The position numbers and the translations under genes were made by a program. Source: Lachnospiraceae bacterium (GTDB lineage: Bacteria; Bacillota; Clostridia; Lachnospirales; Lachnospiraceae). From it: a stretch of DNA of 5,399 nucleotides. The stretch covers positions 1 to 5,399 of the forward strand of contig JAGCCY010000008.1 of assembly GCA_017651385.1 (NCBI GenBank), written 5' to 3'. Below are positions 1-5,399 of this stretch, in pieces. Under the pieces are notes generated by a model. That model ran no database searches. It was given only the letters and a program-made list of their open reading frames with translations, and was not told the origin of the DNA. How positions within the stretch are numbered: the stretch's first letter is position 1; every line of letters begins with the position of its first letter.

Positions 1-464
1 AAGCGGGAAAAGAGTTCGCACAGGAAGTTAAAAAAACAGTCGACTATGCCGTAAGTGAGGCTAAAAAGCGCGAAGACTACGGTGCTCAAAACGTTGCTCA
101 AAACGTTGCCCATGAAGTCTCCGCGAGCGGAGATTCATGGGGCGAAGAGATGCCCGCCGAAGAGAACCAGTTTAATTTTCAGGGTTCTTACAAGGCTTAT
201 TTTTCGGGAATATATCACAGTGAGTTTTCCGATTATCAGATCACGGAAGAGGATGTAAGAAACAATAAGGCTACCGTATTCACTTTCTCAAAAGACGGCA
301 GAAAAGTACTTGTTGTCGAGGTAAGATCCGACAGGAGCAATGCGAGAAAGCTTTGTGACGACTGCAGGAGAGAGGGTGTAAGATACATCCGCTTCTATTA
401 CGACCACGAAGGCTGGTGGAACACAAGATCTTACGTTATAAGACGTACAAGGGAAAATCTTTAA
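1..464 (+). CDS. Hypothetical protein, 3' end only (5' truncated by window edge)
   Basis: The reading frame is open from the first full codon at base 3 to the TAA at 462-464, giving 153 visible residues, so the true start lies upstream of the window. The first 50 or so residues are hydrophilic and low in complexity (rich in A, E, K, S, with an AQNVAQNV repeat), which looks like a linker between domains. The last 100 or so form a compact domain that begins around NQFNFQGSYKAYF. It has a predicted strand (KVLVVEVRSD), a helix containing a CDDC pair, a second strand (VRYIRFYYD) and a GWWNTRSYV tail. The strand-helix-strand order with an acidic residue in the first strand loosely recalls nuclease-like folds, but I see no complete catalytic motif and assign no function. 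An internal ATG at 150 could start a 104-residue protein, but the open frame continues upstream with coding-like composition, so truncation by the window is preferred. It ends 13 nt before the structured leader of the next gene. Confidence 0.8.
   Translation, partial: AGKEFAQEVKKTVDYAVSEAKKREDYGAQNVAQNVAHEVSASGDSWGEEMPAEENQFNFQGSYKAYFSGIYHSEFSDYQITEEDVRNNKATVFTFSKDGRKVLVVEVRSDRSNARKLCDDCRREGVRYIRFYYDHEGWWNTRSYVIRRTRENL
84..107 (+). repeat. Two perfect tandem copies of a 12-bp unit (GCTCAAAACGTT)
   Basis: Bases 84-95 and 96-107 are identical and are followed by a further GC. The unit is a multiple of three and encodes AQNV twice in the linker of the upstream protein. It is probably a recent in-frame slippage duplication that lengthens a flexible linker. 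No wider array is present. Confidence 0.85.
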
Positions 465-476
465 TTAAATACGCTT

Positions 477-613
477 AAAGACAGAAAGAGAACGCTTAGC
501 GCCTGTGGCGGGTCAGGCACGTATCATTATTAAGCTTCGCAGGCAGCAGATCCGTGTACGATCCGGTACATCCAAGTATTTACTTGGATTTAACTTTTTC
601 TCTTTCTGTTTTT
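477..613 (+). ncRNA. Candidate structured, retron-like RNA upstream of the reverse transcriptase
   Basis: Bases 477-492 (AAAGACAGAAAGAGAA) are complementary to 598-613 (TTCTCTTTCTGTTTTT) over 16 positions, with a single G-U pair (480 with 610). The enclosed 105 nt contain three local hairpins: GCCTG/CAGGC at 501-505/514-518, TGTAC/GTACA at 555-559/566-570, and TCCAAGTA/TACTTGGA at 571-578/581-588. A TTAGC motif lies at 496-500, just inside the left arm and immediately before the first hairpin. In known retrons the msr-msd RNA is closed by a1/a2 repeats, the branching guanosine lies in a TAGC-type motif just after a1, and the RT gene follows closely. All three positional features are met here; the candidate branch G would be base 499. 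Against a simple retron call, the RT lacks canonical retron signatures and no single long msd hairpin is obvious. It could instead be a regulatory leader or the template RNA of another RT group. The exact ends are inferred from the outer stem. Confidence 0.5.
571..588 (+). other. 8-bp perfect hairpin followed by a T-rich tract (terminator- or attenuator-like)
   Basis: TCCAAGTA and TACTTGGA are perfect reverse complements separated by TT, so the physical hairpin probably has about six pairs and a six-base loop. A570 and T589 can extend the stem by one pair. It is followed by T-rich DNA, with five T at 595-599 and seven T at 609-615. This resembles a weak, AT-rich intrinsic terminator that would either end transcription from the upstream gene or attenuate read-through into the RT gene. 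The same T-rich strand is also the right arm of the long-range stem (598-613). Formation of the outer stem and termination at the T tract could therefore be mutually exclusive. Alternatively the hairpin is simply part of an msd-like RNA. Confidence 0.45.
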
Positions 614-625
614 TTGTATAAGGAT

Positions 626-1834
626 ATGACTTTACTCAATCTTCTTTCCGACGCGGAAACATGGGAAAAATTTTATAAATACAAGCTTTCTTTGGCATGC
701 CCGAAGGATTTTCTCAAGGAACTGAGGTCTTTCATAGATGAAAAGGCCTATATTCACGTGTGCCAAAATATACTGTCGGGCAAGGCTTTTCCGCTTGCGC
801 ATAAGTCGGTCATCAGTAAGCAGAGTTCTTTAAAGAAAAGAACGGTGTATACTTATCCTAAGGCCGAAAACATAGTGCTCAAGCTTCTTACATACCTTCT
901 TCTTCGGAAGTATGACTATCTTTTTTCGGACAACCTTTTTTCGTTCAGGCCGGGTCTCGGTGCAATGGATGCGATAAGGATGCTTAAAAAGAACAAAAAC
1001 CTTAAGGACATGTATTCCTATAAGGTTGATGTGAGCAATTACTTTAATTCCGTGCCGATAGATGAATTTTTGCCGGTATTGTATGATGCGGTCGGTGAGG
1101 ACCGGGAGCTCTATGAATTTTTATGTAAACTGCTTTCCGAGGAAAGAACGATCTTTAACGGCGTTGAGACCATAGAAGAAAAGGGCATAATGGCGGGAAC
1201 TCCGCTTGCGTGCTTTTACGCAAATCTTTATCTTAAGGATCTTGACGAGAAGTTTTCAAAGCTTAATGTTTCGTATGCAAGATATTCCGACGACATTATC
1301 CTTTTTGCGGAGTCCAAAGAAAAGCTTTCGGAATACGCGGATATTGTGCGCGATACGCTTTTTAAAAAGGGATTGAGCGTTAATCCCGACAAGGAAGTGT
1401 TCTTTGACCCCGTTGACGGCTTTACATTTTTGGGCTTCAGCGTAAAAGGCGGGAAGATCGATATCTCGCCGGTTTCCGTATATAAGCTTAAAAAGAAAAT
1501 GTACAGAAAGACGCGTGCATTAAAACGCTGGCAGAAGCGCGGGGAGATAGAACCCGAGCGCGCCGCAGCCGCATTCATAAGGATATTTAACAGAAAACTC
1601 TTGGAAAGTACGGGCGACAGCGATCTTACGTGGAGCTACTGGTTTTTCTCGACCATAACGACTTCGGAAGGACTTCATGAAATAGATATTTACGCACAGG
1701 AGTGTTTAAGGTATCTTATAAGCGATAAGCGCACAAAGGCACGATATAATGTGCGGTATGAAGATCTGAAGGCACTCGGCTATAAAAGTCTTGTGCATGC
1801 ATATTACGATTTCAGAAAAGAAAAAGGAGATTAA
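626..1834 (+). CDS. Reverse transcriptase (RNA-directed DNA polymerase), non-canonical group
   Basis: This 402-residue protein has a complete reverse transcriptase core. With M at 626 as residue 1, an RT1-like stretch contains KKRTVYTYP and the SFRPG segment; motif A is YKVDVSNYF with catalytic D135; motif B is GIMAGTPLA (187-195), followed by FYANLYL; motif C is YSDD (220-223) with the catalytic Asp pair; and an FLGF block lies at 268-271. The basic, helical C-terminal part, which ends in a GYKSLVHAYY block (from 385), is a likely thumb/RNA-binding region. No HNH endonuclease, maturase-type DNA-binding domain, Cas1 fusion or protease is visible. The canonical retron NAxxH and VTG signatures are absent, and motif B is not the IGxxxSQ of diversity-generating retroelement RTs. 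It best fits a group II-like or 'unknown group' bacterial RT, some of which act in phage defence; the group is not assigned. An in-frame GTG at 554 would add 24 residues, but it would put the leader hairpins inside coding sequence, so ATG 626 is preferred. AAGGA (620-624) lies only 1 nt before that ATG, so initiation is uncertain. Confidence 0.9.
   Translation: MTLLNLLSDAETWEKFYKYKLSLACPKDFLKELRSFIDEKAYIHVCQNILSGKAFPLAHKSVISKQSSLKKRTVYTYPKAENIVLKLLTYLLLRKYDYLFSDNLFSFRPGLGAMDAIRMLKKNKNLKDMYSYKVDVSNYFNSVPIDEFLPVLYDAVGEDRELYEFLCKLLSEERTIFNGVETIEEKGIMAGTPLACFYANLYLKDLDEKFSKLNVSYARYSDDIILFAESKEKLSEYADIVRDTLFKKGLSVNPDKEVFFDPVDGFTFLGFSVKGGKIDISPVSVYKLKKKMYRKTRALKRWQKRGEIEPERAAAAFIRIFNRKLLESTGDSDLTWSYWFFSTITTSEGLHEIDIYAQECLRYLISDKRTKARYNVRYEDLKALGYKSLVHAYYDFRKEKGD
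1824..1830 (+). promoter_or_regulatory. Strong ribosome binding site (AAGGAGA) of the MscS gene inside the RT gene
   Basis: The AAGGAG core ends 7 nt before ATG 1837 and overlaps the last codons of the RT gene. This fixes the MscS start. Together with the 2-nt gap between the genes, it implies co-transcription and probable translational coupling. Confidence 0.85.
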
Positions 1835-1836
1835 CG

Positions 1837-2628
1837 ATGCCACAGGTTTTGGAAGACATATTGATGTTTTTGCTTAAATATATCCTGCCGCTTTTGCTGG
1901 CTTTTATAATCAATAAGATAATATCAAAGGCAGCCGGCAACAAAAGGCTTCACGGAAAGATACATCTCATCCTTTTAAGATCCATAATCGAAGCTGTCAT
2001 ATGGGTTGCGGCTATAATCGTGGTGCTTTCGGGCATACCGAACTTTACCAAGGGCTGGGATGCGGTCATAGCAGGTTCCGGGATCGTGGCTGTTGTAGTC
2101 GGTCTTGCGGCGCAGTCATCGCTTGGCAACGTATTTGCGGGAATATCGATGTCCGCTTCAAAGTCCAGGCCTTTTGATATGGGCGACAGGGTCAAGATCG
2201 GAACTTCGGATCCGGGATATGTGGTTGACATAACATTAAGACATGTCGTGATCAGAACTTATCTAAACGAAGTCATCTTTATACCAAATTCCGTTGTGGG
2301 AAATACAACGGTAATAAATTATACGGCGACCGACGGATACGGATTCCCGGTTGAAGTATACGTGGCATACGAATCGGATGTACCGAAGGCAAAGGCCATA
2401 ATGGAAGATATAATCAATACCCATAAGAACCATTACGGATCGCCTGCGAATGTGTTATGTAAACTTCTTGGTGATTCGGGCGTGATGCTCAAAGGAACGG
2501 TGGTCACCAAGACTTTCGAGACAAATCCGACCACATGCTCGGAAGTCCTTCTTGAGGTACTTAAGAGATTTAACGAGGAAGGAATCGAGATTCCTTACAA
2601 TAAGATCAAGCTTGTAGAAAATAAATAG
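1837..2628 (+). CDS. Small-conductance mechanosensitive channel, MscS family
   Basis: This 263-residue integral membrane protein is predicted to form a stretch-gated, weakly selective channel in the cytoplasmic membrane that relieves osmotic stress; that role is known for the family and not shown here. Three membrane helices are visible: about 11-29, 45-66, and the pore-lining helix at 74-105, which is rich in Ala and Gly (AGSGIVAVVVGLAAQSSLGN). The typical segment RPFDMGDRV (111-119) follows, then the beta domain with GYVVDITLRHVVIRTYLNEVIFIPNS and its IPN (149-151). The alpha/beta domain runs to about 260 and carries a GIEIPY block near the end. Length is typical of the short MscS type (E. 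coli MscS is 286 residues), and it appears intact. Its tight coupling to the RT is unusual for a housekeeping channel and makes it a candidate membrane effector for the RT-RNA unit; that role is inference. The kinase gene starts 18 nt downstream. Confidence 0.93.
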   Translation: MPQVLEDILMFLLKYILPLLLAFIINKIISKAAGNKRLHGKIHLILLRSIIEAVIWVAAIIVVLSGIPNFTKGWDAVIAGSGIVAVVVGLAAQSSLGNVFAGISMSASKSRPFDMGDRVKIGTSDPGYVVDITLRHVVIRTYLNEVIFIPNSVVGNTTVINYTATDGYGFPVEVYVAYESDVPKAKAIMEDIINTHKNHYGSPANVLCKLLGDSGVMLKGTVVTKTFETNPTTCSEVLLEVLKRFNEEGIEIPYNKIKLVENK

Positions 2629-2632
2629 TTTC

Positions 2633-2636
2633 AGGG
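2633..2636 (+). promoter_or_regulatory. Modest ribosome binding site (AGGG) for the sensor kinase
   Basis: AGGG ends 10 nt before ATG 2647, within the 18-nt gap after the MscS stop codon. There is no room for a promoter or terminator in this gap, so the kinase is probably read from the upstream transcript or from a promoter inside the MscS gene. Confidence 0.5.
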
Positions 2637-2646
2637 ATCTAAATAA

Positions 2647-5399
2647 ATGAAGAACAAAAAGACAAATTATTTTTTAAGCATTGCCGTGGTACTTGTGACC
2701 GTTGCGGCGGTTTTTATGGCCGCGAATCTAATAACAGGCGTTATGCGTGACCATACACAGATGATCGGGCGTGAACAGCTTGATGCCGTGTCGGGTGATC
2801 TTAACGATATGCTCGGCAATGCGGAAATTTCTCTTTTAAAGGTTGCCAAAGATGTTGAGCTCATGCTCTCCGAAAATGCTTCGGAAGATGAGATATTGAC
2901 TTATCTTAAAAATGCCAAGAAAGATCTTGCGTCCGAAAACTGCATAAACGTTTATATGGGTGGTGACGGATGGATAATCGCACCCGATTTTAATCCCGGT
3001 GCGGATTTCTCAGTTACTGACAGAGCCTGGTATCAGGGCGCAAAGAGAAAAGGCGTAGGCAACATATATGTTTCTTCGGCATACGAAGATGCTGTTTCTT
3101 TTGATCTTTGTTTTACTGTCTCGATCCTTTTAAACGACAAAGAACGCGTGATCGGTCTTGATTACGATCTTTTAAACATTCAGGAAAGTTTAAGCAAAGT
3201 CAGCGAAAAAACGGGCGGGGATACGCTCGTGGTCGAAGAGAGCGGCCGGATAATAGGATATTCGAATGTATCGTTTATCGGAAGGAAGATCGAGGATGTT
3301 CTTCCCGGTTATTATAATGCCTTTCAGAAGATGATCTCGACAGGCGATAAAAATGCTTCTTTTACCACCGAAATAGACGGTCACGAAACCCTCATACTCT
3401 TCAGCGCGGCAAGAAGCGGCTGGTATATCATGTCGGTTGCCGACGATCAGGAACTTAATAAAAACAATTATCGTATGCTCCGGATCTATCTGATCGCGAT
3501 CCTGGCGGCGGTGGCGGTTCTTTTGATCGTGCATGCCGTCAATGTAAGATTAAGGGGTAAAGAACAGTCCACCTATAAGGACGGGCTTAAGATACTTGAA
3601 GAAAAGTTCGGCGAGCTCAACGACAGCCTTACGGGAATAGCGGAGTCGGTCAATCATGCGGCCAACTACGACGATATCACGAAGAGCGATCTCATCGATG
3701 AAGTCAGTGAGCAGATATATACGGTCAATGCGGATGTTACCGCATTTAAAAAGCGTATAGAGGGCGGAAAGATCGAGCGTACCAGAACAAGGCGGCGCCG
3801 CGAATCAAGGATCAGCTTAAGAAACAACCGCCTCACCATGATAGGTGTGCTTCTTACACTTGTTATTGCCATGGTCCTTTCGGTCATCATCACCGTGCGT
3901 GGTATCGCGATCGGCGGCAACAACCGTATGAACGGCGAACTGAGCGGTTATGTATATGACTTAAACGAGTGGGTGAGCAAGCAGAAGAGCGTTCTTGATT
4001 TCTTTGTAAGAAGCATCGAGAGCAATCCCGAAAGACTTAACGATTATGACAATGCGGTAAAGTGGCTTGACAGCACAGTCTCACAATATGATGACATTTC
4101 GGTCGCATACATGACCGCTCCCGATGCGGAGCATACCGTTATCATGAATAACGGCTGGCAGCCGGAACCCGGCTGGAAAGTGGAAGAAAGACAGTGGTAC
4201 ATGGATACGCTGGCCTCCGATGCGGCTGCGGGATTTTCCATATCGGCTCCTTATCTTGACGAGCAGACAGGTGAATTCTGCGTGACACTTTCCGAAAGAG
4301 TTTACGACAGGACCGGAAATTTCCTCGGAGTATTCGGAATAGACTTTTATATAGACAAGCTTACGCACATATTGAGCGGAAGCTATACAAGCGACGGATA
4401 CGCTTTTCTGGCCGACATGAACGGGCGTATCATCAACCATCCCAACAAGGCCTATGAGCTTTCGGCATCGGGGTCTACCACACTTGACGATGCGGGATTT
4501 TCGGGTGTTCTTTATTCCGACGTACCGATATTTGTAAAAGATTACGATAAAAAGAATAAACTGGCCGTATCAACGGTCGATTCCCAGACCGGATTCAGCA
4601 TAATCTGTGTTAAGACCTGGGAGTCCGCATACGGAAGCTCCATCAGCAACTCGATCATCCTTGTGCTCATATTCGGCATAAGCATTCTTTCCGTTGTAAA
4701 CCTTATCCGCATATCCATGACATGGCAGGAAAAGACAAATAAGATGTTAAAGGCTGCAGCGGATGAGGCGACCAGAGCCGATGAAGCCAAGTCAAGGTTC
4801 TTAGCCCAGATGTCTCATGAGATCAGGACACCTATAAATGCGGTCCTTGGTATGGATGAGATGATCCTTCGCGAAAGCGACGAGGATGAGGTCAGAGGCT
4901 ATGCGATGGATATCCAGTCCGCAGGCCATTCGCTTTTATCGATCATAAACGATATCCTGGATCTTTCAAAGATAGAATCAGGAAAGCTTTCGATCGTTAC
5001 CGTGGATTATGAGCTTGCCGGAATGCTCAGGGATCTTATCAATCTTATAGGCTTCAGGGCCAAGGATAAGGGCCTTGATTTCAAGGTCGAAGTGGATAAG
5101 GATCTTCCTTCTTTTATGCACGGCGATGACGTGCGCATAAAGCAGGTGATCACGAATATACTCACAAATGCCGTTAAATATACAGAACGCGGTACGATAT
5201 GGTTCCGCGTATCCGGCGAAAAAGCGGACGGTGTCGAAAAACTTAAAGTCGAGGTCGAAGACACCGGAATCGGTATCAAAGAAGAGGATCTTTCCAAGCT
5301 TTTCTCGGAGTTTGACCGTATCGACGAGGAAAAGAACAGAAAGATCGAAGGTACCGGTCTTGGAATGAGTATCACAAGAAACCTTCTTGAACTTATGGG
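2647..5399 (+). CDS. Membrane sensor histidine kinase with two tandem Cache-like domains (3' end outside window)
   Basis: The frame is open from ATG 2647 to the window edge (917 full codons), so the C-terminus is missing. Membrane helices are predicted at about 8-30, 277-298, 396-418 and 669-690. The first extracytoplasmic part (31-276) is Cache-like, with DRAWYQGA (W128, Y129) and GLDYDL (D172). A 97-residue cytoplasmic loop (299-397), helical and ending in a very basic stretch (RTRTRRRRESR, 378-388), precedes helix 3, as the positive-inside rule expects. The second extracytoplasmic part (419-668) repeats the pattern with RQWY (515-518) and GIDFYI (D566). Then come a short helical linker, the HisKA H-box (FLAQMSHEIRTP, phospho-acceptor His724), the N-box (N837, N841), the G1 box DTGIGI (872-877) and the G2 box GTGLG (902-906). 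These mark an active-type HATPase_c kinase that would autophosphorylate on a small-molecule signal sensed outside the cell. Related Lachnospiraceae kinases often continue into receiver and Hpt domains, which cannot be checked here. Confidence 0.93.
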   Translation, partial: MKNKKTNYFLSIAVVLVTVAAVFMAANLITGVMRDHTQMIGREQLDAVSGDLNDMLGNAEISLLKVAKDVELMLSENASEDEILTYLKNAKKDLASENCINVYMGGDGWIIAPDFNPGADFSVTDRAWYQGAKRKGVGNIYVSSAYEDAVSFDLCFTVSILLNDKERVIGLDYDLLNIQESLSKVSEKTGGDTLVVEESGRIIGYSNVSFIGRKIEDVLPGYYNAFQKMISTGDKNASFTTEIDGHETLILFSAARSGWYIMSVADDQELNKNNYRMLRIYLIAILAAVAVLLIVHAVNVRLRGKEQSTYKDGLKILEEKFGELNDSLTGIAESVNHAANYDDITKSDLIDEVSEQIYTVNADVTAFKKRIEGGKIERTRTRRRRESRISLRNNRLTMIGVLLTLVIAMVLSVIITVRGIAIGGNNRMNGELSGYVYDLNEWVSKQKSVLDFFVRSIESNPERLNDYDNAVKWLDSTVSQYDDISVAYMTAPDAEHTVIMNNGWQPEPGWKVEERQWYMDTLASDAAAGFSISAPYLDEQTGEFCVTLSERVYDRTGNFLGVFGIDFYIDKLTHILSGSYTSDGYAFLADMNGRIINHPNKAYELSASGSTTLDDAGFSGVLYSDVPIFVKDYDKKNKLAVSTVDSQTGFSIICVKTWESAYGSSISNSIILVLIFGISILSVVNLIRISMTWQEKTNKMLKAAADEATRADEAKSRFLAQMSHEIRTPINAVLGMDEMILRESDEDEVRGYAMDIQSAGHSLLSIINDILDLSKIESGKLSIVTVDYELAGMLRDLINLIGFRAKDKGLDFKVEVDKDLPSFMHGDDVRIKQVITNILTNAVKYTERGTIWFRVSGEKADGVEKLKVEVEDTGIGIKEEDLSKLFSEFDRIDEEKNRKIEGTGLGMSITRNLLELM

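Noticed and set aside
55..258. 67-codon + strand frame overlapping the upstream protein
   Set aside because: The other frame is open from the window start and gives a sensible hydrophilic linker plus folded domain. This one is rich in K, R and S without domain features.
436..442. Possible -10 promoter element (TATAAG-like) before the leader RNA
   Set aside because: No acceptable -35 sequence lies about 17 bp upstream and the element is within the end of the previous gene. A promoter for the leader probably exists but cannot be placed from sequence.
1228..1578. Minus-strand open frame of 116 codons opposite the RT gene
   Set aside because: It lies wholly within the RT catalytic core, which has clear motifs on the + strand. 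The minus frame shows no recognisable domain.
477..1834. Firm assignment as a canonical retron
   Set aside because: The leader geometry fits, but the RT lacks NAxxH and VTG signatures and no long single msd hairpin is evident, so only 'retron-like' is supported.
465..1836. Group II intron with RT maturase
   Set aside because: No maturase-type C-terminal domain or endonuclease is visible, no domain V-like hairpin is seen after the gene, and the next gene begins 2 nt downstream, leaving no room for intron RNA.
3190..5375. Several minus-strand open frames of 65-122 codons opposite the kinase gene, and a + frame at 5168-5368
   Set aside because: They are shadows of a continuous 917-codon kinase frame with all expected motifs. 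Their translations are low-complexity and lack domains.
1..5399. CRISPR array or diversity-generating template/variable repeat pair
   Set aside because: No regularly spaced repeats are seen, and no near-duplicate segments differing at adenines were noticed. The RT motif B is not of the DGR type.

Overview
The window looks like chromosomal or accessory DNA of a Clostridia-type Firmicute (Bacillota), most likely a Lachnospiraceae member such as Butyrivibrio or a relative. This rests on moderate GC, strong AAGGAG-type ribosome binding sites, and a histidine kinase whose H-box region (SHEIRTPINAVLGMDEMIL) has the wording I associate with Lachnospiraceae hybrid kinases. The genus is inference. All four genes lie on the + strand.

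Layout: (1) bases 1-464 hold the 3' end of an unrecognised protein gene, with a low-complexity linker and a compact C-terminal domain. (2) Bases 465-625 are non-coding and carry the most notable structure of the window. A long-range inverted repeat (477-492 with 598-613, 16 pairs including one G-U) encloses about 105 nt with three local hairpins. A TTAGC motif lies just inside the left arm. This order (outer a1/a2-like stem, TTAGC, hairpin, further hairpins, then a reverse transcriptase gene) is that of a retron msr-msd RNA. (3) Bases 626-1834 encode a reverse transcriptase with clear catalytic motifs, including YSDD. It lacks the usual retron NAxxH and VTG signatures and has no visible intron-maturase or endonuclease domain. 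(4) Bases 1837-2628 encode a small MscS-type mechanosensitive channel, 2 nt after the RT stop codon, with its ribosome binding site inside the RT gene. (5) Bases 2647-5399 encode the start of a large membrane sensor histidine kinase that runs off the window. It has four predicted membrane segments and two successive Cache-like sensor domains.

How they may work together: the RT and the MscS-like channel are almost certainly co-transcribed and probably translationally coupled. The leader RNA would sit at the 5' end of the same transcript. The working hypothesis is an RT-ncRNA defence-like unit (retron-like, or an uncharacterised RT group) with a membrane channel as candidate effector. The kinase follows after 18 nt with no terminator, so it may belong to the same operon, but it may equally be an unrelated downstream gene. 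None of the functional coupling is demonstrated by sequence alone.
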